DNA of 64,000 nucleotides from CBDEGU01 sp965238045 (GTDB lineage: Bacteria; Acidobacteriota; Terriglobia; Bryobacterales; UBA6623): positions 186,001-250,000 of the forward strand of contig CBDEGU010000007.1 in the NCBI GenBank assembly GCA_965238045.1, written 5' to 3'. A program made the position numbers and the translations under genes. Below the pieces are notes generated by a model, which had not been told where the DNA came from, searched no databases, and saw nothing but the letters and a program-made list of their open reading frames with translations. Shown piece by piece: positions 9,665 through 19,583 of this stretch. Numbering within the stretch: position 1 is the stretch's first letter; the number at the start of each line of letters is the position of its first letter.

Positions 9665-11077
9665 CTAGATCAGAGCTCCGCGCGGCCGCTTGTTGACGAT
9701 CGTGCGGGCAACGCGCATGTAGTTCCCACCGATGATCTTTCGGATATCGTCATCCGAGTAGCCTCGAACCACCAAACCCACCGTCAGGTACGGAGCGTTC
9801 GTCCAGCTCAAAGAGTTTGGTTCGGTTTCCCATTTCCAATAAGCTTTGGTCCCTTTGAGGCCGCTCGAACGGAATTTGCGGGGCTTCTGGATTGCGACAA
9901 GCTCGGGCGGCTCGACCGATCGTCCCATGGGACCCTGGTCGGACCCGATGCCGACATGGTCGACGCCAACGAGCTTGACGGAGTAGTCCAGGTGCTTGTA
10001 GAACGTTTCTGTCCCGAAACCACCCAAGAGGTTCGGCACAGTGATGATACCGATCATACCTCCCTTGTCGGCCACGCCTTTGATGGCTTCGTCGGTGGCG
10101 TTGCGATATTTGCTTTTGCCTCCTTCCGCCAGACTTCGACAGGCCGTGTGGCTGATGACGACCGGATCATCGGAGGCCTTGATCGCATCGAGGACCGTCG
10201 TGTAGCCGGAATGGGAAAGGTCGATGATGGTCCCAAGTTCGTTCATCCGTTTGACGACCGCCCTGCCGACATCCGTCAGCCCGGTGTCCACTTCCTGATT
10301 GTGCGAGCAGCCCACTTGATTTTTCGTGCTGTTGGTCAACTGGCAGTGCCGCACACCGAAGCCGTAGAAAAGATCCAGGTTTTTGATGGGGTCCTTGACA
10401 TGCGGGCCGGCAAAGCAGGCATCGGGGCGGCCGATGTGCCACACCACGCCGTGTTTGCCCTCCTTCTTCCATCGTGCGACGTCTTCGACGTGCAAAAACG
10501 TCTCGACATGGTCATAGTTGTCGAAGATGTAGCTGCCGCGAGAAATCTGCTCGATCGAAAAGCGATCATCCTCGCCTTCGGGAGCCCAGGCGATGTCGTT
10601 GAGGCCGAGGTCAATTTCCGAGGCGTCCCACGCGAAGCGGTGATTGGCACGGACCTCTTCGTCCTGGACCGCTTCGAGGGCTCGCCACTTTTGCAGTTGC
10701 GCCCGCACCGAGCTCAACAACTTCACTTTGCGATCCGGGTCCTGCTCGTGTTTGAGCTGCTCGAGGGCCCAACGCTTCATGGATTCGGAATAAAAACCCC
10801 AGAGGTGGTTCGCGTTGGCCCCGCCGTACAGGTCACAAACGATGGAGTTGCGATGCAGCTCGAGGCCTCGCTCCAGCTGGCTCTTGGTCGGCTTCAGCTC
10901 GGCCAGAATGGCCTGCTTGGCGCCTTCGATGTATTCCTTCAAGCGGGGACTGACGGCCTGCGCGGGCTGCTTCGCTGCCGCTGCGGCCGAAGGAATAGCG
11001 CCCGCCCACGCAGGAGAAAGGCCGGCGACTCCCATGCCACCGAGAAACGTGCGCCGGCTCTGTCGTGAATGACTCAT
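9665..11077 (-). CDS. Tat-exported M19 (membrane dipeptidase)-like protein
   Basis: A 470-residue exported protein of the renal/membrane dipeptidase superfamily (M19, TIM-barrel metallohydrolases that cleave dipeptides). The start at 11077 is set by AGGAGGT 7 bases upstream and gives a classic twin-arginine signal, SRQSRRTFLGG. Family features visible are DLSHSGYTTVLDAI and VVISHTACRSL (the two zinc-binding His regions), NATDEAIKGVADKGGMIGI, and HLDYSVKLVGVDHVGIGSD. The N-terminal metal motif, normally HxD, reads VCDLYGG here, and the usual IEGG glutamate region reads WHIGRPDACF. Active-site chemistry may therefore be altered. A paralogue lies at 12709 with a propeller gene between them, all on the same strand. 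Confidence 0.8.
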   Translation of the reverse strand: MSHSRQSRRTFLGGMGVAGLSPAWAGAIPSAAAAAKQPAQAVSPRLKEYIEGAKQAILAELKPTKSQLERGLELHRNSIVCDLYGGANANHLWGFYSESMKRWALEQLKHEQDPDRKVKLLSSVRAQLQKWRALEAVQDEEVRANHRFAWDASEIDLGLNDIAWAPEGEDDRFSIEQISRGSYIFDNYDHVETFLHVEDVARWKKEGKHGVVWHIGRPDACFAGPHVKDPIKNLDLFYGFGVRHCQLTNSTKNQVGCSHNQEVDTGLTDVGRAVVKRMNELGTIIDLSHSGYTTVLDAIKASDDPVVISHTACRSLAEGGKSKYRNATDEAIKGVADKGGMIGIITVPNLLGGFGTETFYKHLDYSVKLVGVDHVGIGSDQGPMGRSVEPPELVAIQKPRKFRSSGLKGTKAYWKWETEPNSLSWTNAPYLTVGLVVRGYSDDDIRKIIGGNYMRVARTIVNKRPRGALI

Positions 11078-11138
11078 GGCCTTTACCTCCTGAGTTGGCT
11101 CTATGTTAACGCATGTAAATGCTAGCAGACAAAAGGGG

Positions 11139-12620
11139 CTAATCCCTTCTGGGAGGCCGGACACAACGAAAACCGTAGACCGTCGCCTTGTTCATATACA
11201 ACTTCAAGCGAACCGGTCCGTTACGCAAGTGTTGTCTCAGACCATCCGCCCCCTTCCAGCGGACTCGCAGGTTCGTTCCTTTTCCGTTGATCTCCTCACA
11301 GTCTTGCCGGGAGAATCCGGGGATTACCTTGTCGGCCGCGTCCAGTAGTTCTGCCTGAATTGCCCCTCCCTCGGCATCGGCATTTAGGTAAAAAGCGCAG
11401 TGATCGTCGCGGACCCGCAGAAGATGAGTGACCAGGGTGCCCTCGTTTTCGGCACGACGGCCGACGAAGCCGCCTTCGTGCAGCAGAGCGAGCCCGATAC
11501 CCCGATCACTGTCATAACTGTGCGCCGGCTTGTTGCTTCCTTTGTAGTAAATAGCCGTCTGGCCCTCGACGGTGATCTCGGAACCGATAGCGTAGTTGGA
11601 ACCACTGTCCCACTCGCCCGGTTTTCCGAGCGGGATGAACGGTTTGCGGAAGCGGCGCCACTCGATGCCGTCGCGACTCAATCCCAGCTGTCCGTACATC
11701 GTGTGCGAGACTTCATCAAAGCCTGCCGTAATCATCACGTAAGTGTTCCGCGCTTGGGTGTACGGAAAGATGCCCGGTGTGTAGAGGTGCCAAGTCGGGG
11801 GATCCTGCGCATCGGGTGTGTGGACAGTGACCGGCCGCGACCAGTGGAAGCCGTCGGAGCTGGTGGCGCGCGAGATGCTGCGCCTGCCACCGACGTGGCT
11901 GCGGAAGTATCCTACGTACCGGCCGACGCGCTCGTCCCAGAACATGATGTTTTGCGAATCGAAGGGCCCCAAAAGGTTTCCGTATTTCGGTATCGTCCAG
12001 TGGATGCCGTCGGGAGAAAAGGCGATCCGGGCGGAACGTCCCCGGAAGTCCCATGCCTGCAGCATCATCTTGTAGCGCTTTTGGGGGTCCGGCTCGGCAT
12101 AGTCTTTGGTGACCCAATAAGAGGGCGTGCCGGTGACGTTCTCATACTCGTGAAAGAGAATGTTGTTCTGTTTCGAGCCCTGAAACTCGACGATGCCCAG
12201 CGACGGTTTATCCCAGCGCACGCCGTCTTTGGATTCAGCATACAGGCACCAGCTTTCGTTTCTGCCGGTCAGGGGCCGAATCATCTGGTACCACATTTTG
12301 TAAAGACCTTCTTCCGGATCCTGTATGACGCAGGTGTAGTTCAGCATTCCCTGTTCCCAAGGTCGATCTTTGACCAGCACGGGATTGGCGGGATGCTTGC
12401 GGACTTTGGCAGTGGCAAGCACAAGGCCTTCGGTCTGGGCCACGAGAAAGTCGTCGTGCAGGAACAGATCCGCCAGGTTTCGTTCCGGTCCGAGCTGCAC
12501 GATGCGGTTTTCTTTCGGAGCGGATGCGGCCGGCCACGGCCCGGCGGAACAAACGCCGAGCAGAATGACACAACCGACGAGCACGATTCGCCATCTAAGC
12601 CTTAATAGTGTTTGCTTCAT
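11139..12620 (-). CDS. Secreted five-bladed beta-propeller protein (paralogue 4)
   Basis: A 493-residue exported protein, the most diverged of the five propeller paralogues. The signal peptide is strong (VLVGCVILLGVCSAG, then PAASAPKE). Shared features include VKDRPWEQGMLNYTCV, WCLYAESKDGVRWDKP, GSKQNNILF, IAFSPDGIHW and YGQLGLSRDGIEWRRF. The C-terminal domain is a variant of the family sandwich (FYLNADAEGGAIQAELLD, VYGFRC). It starts behind AAGGAG. It lies between the two M19-like genes with gaps of 61 and 88 bases, so a three-gene minus-strand operon is likely. Substrate unknown. Confidence 0.75.
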   Translation of the reverse strand: MKQTLLRLRWRIVLVGCVILLGVCSAGPWPAASAPKENRIVQLGPERNLADLFLHDDFLVAQTEGLVLATAKVRKHPANPVLVKDRPWEQGMLNYTCVIQDPEEGLYKMWYQMIRPLTGRNESWCLYAESKDGVRWDKPSLGIVEFQGSKQNNILFHEYENVTGTPSYWVTKDYAEPDPQKRYKMMLQAWDFRGRSARIAFSPDGIHWTIPKYGNLLGPFDSQNIMFWDERVGRYVGYFRSHVGGRRSISRATSSDGFHWSRPVTVHTPDAQDPPTWHLYTPGIFPYTQARNTYVMITAGFDEVSHTMYGQLGLSRDGIEWRRFRKPFIPLGKPGEWDSGSNYAIGSEITVEGQTAIYYKGSNKPAHSYDSDRGIGLALLHEGGFVGRRAENEGTLVTHLLRVRDDHCAFYLNADAEGGAIQAELLDAADKVIPGFSRQDCEEINGKGTNLRVRWKGADGLRQHLRNGPVRLKLYMNKATVYGFRCVRPPRRD

Positions 12621-12708
12621 CGTTCAATCTCCTTGACGAAGATCGAATGCAGAGCACTCGATCGCTCCCTCCCGGTAGTGTATCCTCTTCCGCTTAGACC
12701 CGAACCGT

Positions 12709-14139
12709 CTACATCAAAATCCCTCGAGGACTCTTGTCGAGCACAGCGCTCGCTACGCGCAGGAAGTTCCCGCCGATGATCTTCCGGATCTGGTCGTCGG
12801 AATAGCCTTGGCACACTAACCCCACCGTGAAGTAAGGGCCGTTTGTCCAGCTCCAGGAAGTGGGCTCGACGTCGTATCTCCAATAGGCTGCCGTTCCTTT
12901 TAGGCCGCTGGGGAGGAATCTTGCGGGCTTTCGGGCCGCCGTCAGCTTTGGAGGCTCGTAAGCCACCGACATGCCGCCATTGTCGGATCCAATGCCTACA
13001 TAGTCGGCTCCGACCAGCTTCACCACGTAGTCGATGTGCTTGTAGAAATGCTCCAGGCCCATCCCCCCTAGCAGGTTCGGTACCTTGATAATCCCCACCA
13101 TGCCGCCCTTGTTTGCGATCGCCTTGAGAGCTTCGTCCGTCACGTTGCGATACTTACTCTTGCCCCCTTCTGCGAGAGTACGGCAAGCGGTGTGGGTGAT
13201 GGTAACCGGATCATCCGAAGTCTTGATCGTGTCTAGTGTTGTCCGGTAGCCGCAGTGGGCGAGGTCGATCATCATGCCAAGCTCATTCATACGCTTGACG
13301 ACGGCCTGTCCTACGTCGGTCAAGCCTCGATCCGCTTCCTGGTAGTGCGAGTAGCCGATCTGATTCTTGGTGCTGTTGGTTAGTTGGGTGGCGCGGATGC
13401 CGAAGCCATGAAACAAGCCGATGTTCTTGACGGAGTCTTTGACGTGGGGCCCCGCGAAGCAGGCATCGGGGCGGTCACAGTGCCACAAGACCGCACGCTT
13501 CCCCTGCTTTTTCACCTCAGGAATGTGCTCGGCTCGAACGAGCTTGTGGAGATGATCGTAGTTGTCGTAGATGTACGTTCCCCGGGCAATCTGCTCCAAA
13601 CAGAACTGGTCGTCGCCCCCTTCCGGCGCCCAAGGAACAATATCCACCCCGACGTCAACCGCCCCGGCTTCCCACAGGGCACGATGGTTCGCTTGGACTG
13701 TGGGGTCACTCACGATTTCGAGTGCTCGCCATTTTTGAAGCTCCTGCCCAATGGTCCCGACCAGCTTCCTCCTTCGGTCGGGGCCCTTCTCCTGGCTGAG
13801 ACGGTCCAAGGCGTACTGCTTCATGCGGTCCGAATAGAGCCCCGCGATGTGGGTCGTGTGGACCTGCCCGTGCAGGTCGCAAACAATCGTGTTCCGATGC
13901 AGCTCCAGCCCCCGCTCGATCTGAGCCTTGCTCGGCTTCATCTCGCGCAGAAACTCCTGCCTGCCCCGTTCGATGTAGTCCTTGACCCTGGGACTTACCA
14001 GGTCCGAGAGATCCCGGCGCGCCGCTGCCGAAGCAGCCGCCGAGGCCGGCGCCGACATTCCAGGCAGCAATCCGGTAGCTCCCATGGCGCCCGCGGCCGT
14101 ACCGAGAAACCCGCGCCTGCTTTGCCGCGAAATATTCAT
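12709..14139 (-). CDS. Tat-exported M19 (membrane dipeptidase)-like protein, paralogue
   Basis: A 476-residue paralogue of the protein at 9665, similar along its whole length. The start at 14139 is preceded by GGGAGGAAGTC and yields the twin-arginine signal SRQSRRGFLG. It keeps DLAHCGYRTTLDTI, VTITHTACRTL and HIDYVVKLVGADYVGIGSD. The N-terminal metal motif reads VCDLHGQ: the His is present but the Asp of HxD appears to be Gln, whereas the paralogue lacks both. The catalytic Glu region is WHCDRPDACF. It is probably the first gene of the operon 14139-11139-9665. A cleaved product could be a dipeptide or another small amide; substrate not visible. Confidence 0.8.
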   Translation of the reverse strand: MNISRQSRRGFLGTAAGAMGATGLLPGMSAPASAAASAAARRDLSDLVSPRVKDYIERGRQEFLREMKPSKAQIERGLELHRNTIVCDLHGQVHTTHIAGLYSDRMKQYALDRLSQEKGPDRRRKLVGTIGQELQKWRALEIVSDPTVQANHRALWEAGAVDVGVDIVPWAPEGGDDQFCLEQIARGTYIYDNYDHLHKLVRAEHIPEVKKQGKRAVLWHCDRPDACFAGPHVKDSVKNIGLFHGFGIRATQLTNSTKNQIGYSHYQEADRGLTDVGQAVVKRMNELGMMIDLAHCGYRTTLDTIKTSDDPVTITHTACRTLAEGGKSKYRNVTDEALKAIANKGGMVGIIKVPNLLGGMGLEHFYKHIDYVVKLVGADYVGIGSDNGGMSVAYEPPKLTAARKPARFLPSGLKGTAAYWRYDVEPTSWSWTNGPYFTVGLVCQGYSDDQIRKIIGGNFLRVASAVLDKSPRGILM

Positions 14140-14249
14140 GACTTCCTCCCTTCCCGCACCTGCCCGATCTGACCCGATACAAACGTAACCGAGTAAGCTA
14201 AAATGATAGCAGACTACCGGCAACGGTGGACCCGATCAGGCCGGGAGTG

Positions 14250-14369
14250 GGCATTGTCAAGTTAACGCATCACGAGTTGATACAGCCCCAAGATATTGAT
14301 GGCGAGACGTCGCCCGCATACTTGATATAGTAGCCTTGTCCCTCCGCTACCAGTTAACTTGACAATGCC
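14250..14369. mobile_element. 120-bp MITE-like element
   Basis: A 17-bp perfect terminal inverted repeat, GGCATTGTCAAGTTAAC at 14250-14266 and its reverse complement at 14353-14369, brackets 86 bases without a gene. Size and structure match a miniature inverted-repeat element, possibly a deletion derivative of an IS6-type element (inference from the GGCA.TGTCAAGTT-like end). I found no clear target duplication. Confidence 0.6.
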
Positions 14370-14557
14370 TTCAGAGCGGTCCTTAGCTCCTCGGACGACC
14401 TTCCGAAGGCCTGAGTCAGCCGTTTGTTGGTGTGAACGCGATATCCCGACAGCAATTCGCAGACGGTGTCTTAGGGAGCCTTCCACGGGTGCGCCAGCTA
14501 CAAATCTGCCGCCCTGGTCAGAAGGTCAACGCTAGCCGATCAGCGCGGACCCACCAC

Positions 14558-16002
14558 GAGATTGTCCCGAATCTAGTTGAAGGTGGAAGGGCGGCGGTTC
14601 TCAAGCTCGGTTCTCTGCGAGAATCGAGCAAACCTTTAACCACAAAGGAGAACCGCCGTGAAGAAATCGTATCACATTTTCGATTCCGCAAAGCAGCAGC
14701 CCGTAAGCCCCAACGAACTCACTCGCCTGCTCAGCCAAAACGCGCAGCTGATGCTGCCCTTGGTGGAACTCGTCGAGCAGTGCCGCGGAGCCGTCGACGA
14801 GGTCATCGACGTCACCGGCCGCGCCGTCATTCAGGCCGTGCTCGAACTATCGGCGCAACAAGTTACCGGAGGAGAACTTTCCCAGCCCGGCAAGAAGCGC
14901 AGCACCGATGTCGTCCGCTGGGGCCGCCAGCGGGGCCGCGTCAAACTCAGCAACCGCAAGCTGCGGGTTCAGAAACCGCGGCTGCGCAAACGCTCCGGCG
15001 GCGAGGTCGCAGTGCCCGCCTACGCAGCGATGCAGGACGACGAACGATTGGGCGCGCGCATGCTTGACATTCTGATGAAAGGTGTCTCGACGCGAAACTA
15101 TGCCGGGGTGATTGGCGCAATGGCCGGCGCCGTCGGCGTGTCGAAATCCGCCGTCAGCCGGGAAACGATCGAGGCCGCGGAAAAGAGCATTGACGAAGTG
15201 CTCGCGCGGCGTTTCGATGAACTGGATCTGCTGGTGATCTACGTGGATGGTTTGATCTTCTCCGGCCACACCGTGCTGGCCGCCGTGGGTGTGGACCGTC
15301 AGGGGAACAAGCATGTGTTGGGCCTGCAACAGGCCGCAACCGAGAACGCCGCCGCCGAGGACTTGCTGACGAGCTTGGTCGAGCACGGCATATCGCCCGA
15401 GAAAAACAGGCTGTTCGTGCTCGATGGGTCGAAGGCATTACGGGCGGCCGTGCGCCGAGTCTTCGGCGAAGTTCCCGTGCAACGCTGCCGCGCTCACAAG
15501 CTGCGCAACATTCTCGAGCGGCTGCCGCGGGCCGAGCGCGATCAGGCCAAAGCGGCGATCCGCGCCGCCTGGCGGCTCGAAGCCAAAGACGGCCGGGCAC
15601 GGGTTGGAGAAGCTCGCCCAGTGGTACGAGGGCGACTGGCCCGAAGCGGCGGCGAGTTTGCGCGAAGGCCTGGAGGAATGTTTCACCATCAACCGCCTGG
15701 GCCTGCCGCCGTCGCTGCATCGTTGTCTGGCGACGACCAACATCGTCGAGAGTCCCCACGCCGGGGTGCGCCAGCGGACGCGGCGAGTGACCCGCTGGAA
15801 GGATGCCGCCATGGTCCGTCGCTGGGCCGCGGCTGCTTTCCTGGATACCGAGAAAAGCTTCCGCAAGATCATGGGCTACAGGCATCTTTGGATGCTCGAC
15901 GCCATCCTCCATCCAACGAACACCACCCAGCCAAAGGCTGCCTAGTACAATAGCTCTTTTACACCGTCGCCCAAAACCTTCAACTACGATTGGGACACTC
16001 TC
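14558..16002. mobile_element. IS256-type element, copy A
   Basis: A 1445-bp element with imperfect ends (GAGATTGTCCCGAATCTAG at the left; ACGATTGGGACACTCTC at the right). It is flanked by the exact 8-bp duplication CCCACCAC at 14550-14557 and 16003-16010. Two further copies lie at 58783 and 61999; this is the most diverged and is defective. Confidence 0.95.
14658..15945 (+). pseudogene. IS256-type (Mutator-like) transposase, frameshifted
   Basis: Transposase of copy A, homologous to the intact 429-residue proteins at 58883 and 62099. It carries YVDGLIFSGH and VLDGSKAL (predicted catalytic Asp regions) and the family motif QRCRAHKLRNILERLP. Near 15600 one extra base relative to the intact copies shifts the frame. 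The first frame ends in unrelated sequence, while the true C-terminus (LEKLAQWYEGDWPEAA ... FLDTEKSFRKIMGY) continues in the neighbouring frame to 15945. It begins behind AAAGGAGAACCGCC, as in the other copies. Confidence 0.9.
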
Positions 16003-16118
16003 CCCACCACCGCGTTTCAGGTGAGCCCGGTTGAGGCGACTTTCCGATGGATGCGTTCCCTGGCGTGCCCCTACCACCGCTCGGGTGCGAACCGTTTCGT
16101 CCGGGTCTGGCGCGGCCT

Positions 16119-17351
16119 TCAAGCGTCCCACGTGAATAGACGCCCGAGGTCGAGGTTGCGCTCGTAGGGCTCGGGCGGCTCCGGAGCCCCGTAGGCGAGG
16201 ATGGGAACGGTGGACTCGAAGCGCGATCCGTGCGAGCGTACGCTGACCGTCTCGCGGGCTTTCTCCAGCGCGCCAAAGGCGACGTGCTGCTTTCCTAACA
16301 CGAAGATGTCGCCAATGCGTTCCCGATGCAGCCGGAACTTCTCGCTGGCCTCATCGCGACTGTAGATCTCGTCGATTCCTTCGGTTTGCTCGAGAATCCC
16401 GTGGGCCTTCTCGTCATCGGCTGGCTCCCGCAGGTAGATGTAGCAGGCGCCGCCGAGGTTCTTGTGGTGCGTTACGTGGCGGTCGCGAATGATGGGGACG
16501 GCCTCGGCGGCGACGCCCTCGGCCGCGAGAACCTGCGCAAGGTCGATGCCCTCGTTTTTCGCCGACATGCCGTGATCAGCCGTTAAATATACCTCGAGCT
16601 TCGGTTGGGCATCGACGATTTCTCCCAGCAGTTGGTCGAGCAGGTGCACGTGCTCGAGGGAGCGGGAGTCCTCCGGCGGATACGTATGCATCATGTAGTC
16701 GGTCGTCGCCAAGTAGACGAGATCGAAATCGAGTTCGCCCAGCATGTGAGCGGCCACCCGTAGCGACCAGTAGTTCACCTCCGGGGAGTAGATGTTCTCC
16801 TTCGGGCCGGCCGCCGCCACCATCTCGGAAGAGGGCTCCTCGGCGGAGGTGGCCAGGGTGACGCCGCGCGATAGAAGCTTCCGGATTTTCTCTTTGGAGG
16901 AGATCAGCCCGGCCTTCAGCCCACGCCCGGTCGTTTTCTCTATAATCGTCGGCAGCAGCAGGAAGTCCGGAGTCTCCATGAACACGCCTTGGTTCCGGGC
17001 GCGGTCAAAGTAGTAGTTGCTGGTGATGCCGTGCTCGTCCGGGAAGCTCCCGGTCGCTACCGACGCGTTGTTGACGTTGGTGACCGAAGGGATCACGCCC
17101 GGGCCTTCGCGATAGTCGCCCTCGCGGATCATGCGGTCGAGGTTCGGCGTCTCGCTGAGGCGCAAGTAATCCGGGCCCAGGCCATCCACCAGGACGAAGA
17201 GGGCTTTTCGTCCCCCGGTAGCACGATCGCCAACCCCTAGCGAAGAAGAGCCGCCACCGCAGGCGGATACCAAACCAGCCCCGGCGAAAGCTAGAAGCTG
17301 ACGGCGCGCAAGCTCGCGGGAGGGCTTTGTCGAAGGGACTTTCATCAGCAC
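16119..17351 (-). CDS. Exported phosphonoacetate-hydrolase-like protein (alkaline phosphatase superfamily)
   Basis: A 410-residue member of the type I phosphodiesterase/alkaline phosphatase superfamily, closest by motif to phosphonoacetate hydrolase PhnA, which splits the C-P bond of phosphonoacetate. Visible are FVLVDGLGPDYL (metal Asp), SVTNVNNASVATGSFPDEHG (nucleophile Thr in the TN.NN block), LVYLATTDYMMHTYP (metal Asp/His) and TADHGM (metal Asp-His). PhnA is normally cytoplasmic and of about this length. Here the N-terminus has an RRQLLAF twin-arginine-like run and a lipobox-like VSAC, so an exported lipoprotein is likely. Either ATG (17351 or 17345) could be the start. Another exported phosphodiesterase remains possible. 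It converges with IS256 copy A. Confidence 0.7.
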   Translation of the reverse strand: MLMKVPSTKPSRELARRQLLAFAGAGLVSACGGGSSSLGVGDRATGGRKALFVLVDGLGPDYLRLSETPNLDRMIREGDYREGPGVIPSVTNVNNASVATGSFPDEHGITSNYYFDRARNQGVFMETPDFLLLPTIIEKTTGRGLKAGLISSKEKIRKLLSRGVTLATSAEEPSSEMVAAAGPKENIYSPEVNYWSLRVAAHMLGELDFDLVYLATTDYMMHTYPPEDSRSLEHVHLLDQLLGEIVDAQPKLEVYLTADHGMSAKNEGIDLAQVLAAEGVAAEAVPIIRDRHVTHHKNLGGACYIYLREPADDEKAHGILEQTEGIDEIYSRDEASEKFRLHRERIGDIFVLGKQHVAFGALEKARETVSVRSHGSRFESTVPILAYGAPEPPEPYERNLDLGRLFTWDA

Positions 17352-17813
17352 GGACCTCGATTCAGATTATAACTTTGCGTCGATACGACAGAGTCGCCGA
17401 TTCGTCCGGATCAACCGTGACCGGCAGGGGCCGGCCAAGCCTGAATCATACCAAGCTGGCGATTGCTGGACAGAATGCAGAGAGTTGTATCGGAAGCGCC
17501 CGGCAGACAGGGCTTCTCGGGAGGAGGCTCTGAGACTGCATGGCGGGTGTTTTTGATACAACGCGTTGAACCTTAGCCGCGCTGCCGGCCCGTAGGGATT
17601 TGAATGCTTTTGGGCGATCGAAGCCTTACTGCGGGGGGTCGTCGAAGGGGCTCTGGCAGCTCGTTGTGGGGCGGTTGGGGTAGGGGGGAGAGCGCCCGAG
17701 GGGGGAGTGAAGGCGGACAAAAAGGAAAGAATGCAGGGGCCGGACGCAACTCGAGTACGCCTCCATCGAGGCAGTGCTGAGCGAGCGGTCCCTGTGCTTT
17801 GGCATGCATGGCA
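17352..17813. other. Unassigned gap, probably IS91 terminal region
   Basis: No supported gene. On the minus strand this DNA directly follows the end of the IS91-type transposase remnant and may contain the element's terminus, but no end sequence could be recognised. Open frames here lack family features. Confidence 0.4.
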
Positions 17814-19023
17814 TTATGAGGTGTCGAAGAAAAGGAACACCGCGGGCCGCGGCGGTTCGAACGTTGCGATCAACAGCATGCGCCCTTGACGGCAGAGCGG
17901 ACAGTGGTGTTGTGGAGCGCTGTCTGCAGTGGCTGTTTCGTTCGCGGGCTCAGCGATGGGGACAGCCAACAGCTCGCGCGCCAGAGCCAACTGCTCGCGC
18001 CGATGGCGGTTGGCCAGGAAACCGTAGTAGCGGATGCGCACGAAGCCCTTCGGCAACACGTGCTGCAGAAAGCCCGCAGGAACTCCAAAGCGTCGAGCGT
18101 CCTCTGGCGCTGTGGGCCGCCTCGGGCGTAGTCTTTGTAGGCAAAACGAACCTTGCCATCTTTGATGGAGATCAGTCTTCGATCAGAGATCGCCACGCGA
18201 TGGGTGTAGCGCGCCAGGTACTTCAGCGCGACCTCGGGACCGCCGAAAGGCGGTTCGGGGTGGACCACCCAGGGTTTCCGTTTTGTGGAGGCCAGCAAGC
18301 GTCGAAAGTTACGCTCTTGGGCCAAGTGCTTAAGCTGGCCGTGAAACGACAGCTCGCCCTTGAGGAAAGCTCGCCGTAAGTGGTCCAAGACCTTGGCCCG
18401 GAAGACCTGGCGCAGCACCCGGACGGGTAGGAAGAACCGCCGTCCCTTACAACGCACCCAGCGCAGCGGGAGCCATCCAAGGCGATGCCGCCACCGGGGA
18501 CGACGCAGTGCAGGTGCGGGTGATGCCCGAGGGTCTGCCCCCAAGTGTGTAGCACGGCGAGAAAACCGCAGCGGGCTGCGAGGCGCGTCTCCCCGAGTTC
18601 GAGCAGCGTCTCGGCCACGGCGCGAAACAAGATGCCGTAGACGATCCGCGGGTTCTGCAGCGCCAAGGGAGCGAGCGGATGCGGCAGCGTGAACACGACA
18701 TGAAAGTAGAGGACGGGCAGCAGGTCGAGCAGTCGCTGGTCGAGCCACTCGGCTCGTGCCGTGGCTTGGCATTGCGGGCAATGCCGATGGCCACAAGGGT
18801 TGTAGGCCACCTTGCGGTGACCACAGCGCTCGCACTGGTACACGTGGCCGCCCAAGACCTGGGTGCGACAGGCTGTGATGTCGGAGAGAACCCGGCGCTG
18901 CTCGGCCGAGGTTGCCACTTGGCGGCGGAAACGTCCCTGCTGGGTTCTCACGACAGCGGCCAACGTGGGCCGAGGCGTGTTCACGGTGAGGGTGGCAACC
19001 CGCACCCCAAGGGCCGTCGCCAT
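17814..19023 (-). pseudogene. IS91-family (Y2 rolling-circle) transposase, twice frameshifted
   Basis: Remnant of an IS91-type transposase. The 5' frame from 19023 has the zinc-binding region CERCGHRKVAYNPCGHRHCP.QC and the HUH block HTWGQTLGHHPHLHCVVPGG. Near 18470 it shifts into a frame encoding FLPVRVLRQVFRAKVL and ALKYLARYTHRVAISD. Near 18060 it shifts again to LPKGFVRIRYYGFLANRHRR and the terminal CPLCRQGRM segment. All parts of a normal IS91 transposase are present in order, but two frameshifts leave it inactive. Confidence 0.85.
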
Positions 19024-19086
19024 GTTGAAGATGTTAGGACATTCTAAAGCACCTTCGGATCGCCTCGCGAAGCGAAGCTTCGACCC

Positions 19087-19099
19087 ACCGCGTAGCGGT
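19087..19099 (+). other. Stem-loop at the 5' exon of group II intron copy 1
   Basis: ACCGC-GTA-GCGGT, a perfect 5-bp stem, ends six bases (TAGGTT) before the presumed intron start GTGTG at 19106. The second intron copy has a different hairpin at exactly the same distance, suggesting a structural target. Confidence 0.55.
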
Positions 19100-19583
19100 T
19101 AGGTTGTGTGCCGGGCATGTCTGACAGCTTGGAGGTGAAAGTCCTCTGCACAGCTTGATGGAGGTGAAGTGCTAGGGAAGCGCAAGGGCGTCGTCGTGAG
19201 GCGGGGTCTGAAGGAAGCGTGGATCAAAGCCGTGACCTGACGAACAGAAACCGGATAAGAGGCATCCTTGGTGGGACGAGCGGACAACGGATCGCGAAGT
19301 CCATATCCATCAAGGGCCAAGGCTGTAGATCCGGCAGGTGTGCGGTGAAGGCGGTCAGACTTACCCCGGGAGGTCTGCGTTCCGTCCCGAAGTTTGGGAC
19401 TGAGGAAGCCGCGAGGCGACCGGATCGGGACACAGAAGTCAGCAGAGGGCGAAGTAGGCCATGCAGTCGGCAAAGCTAGTAAGGCACTCCGCAAGTCGAA
19501 AGACGGAGCGAACGGATAGGCCGAGCCGAGAACGATGGACGAAGGCCCGAACGGAAGAGAGCGGCCATTAGGATTCGCAAATC

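Noticed and set aside
17707..17889. Short plus-strand ORF opposite the IS91 remnant
   Set aside because: Overlaps the IS91 transposase C-terminus on the other strand and has no coding signature.
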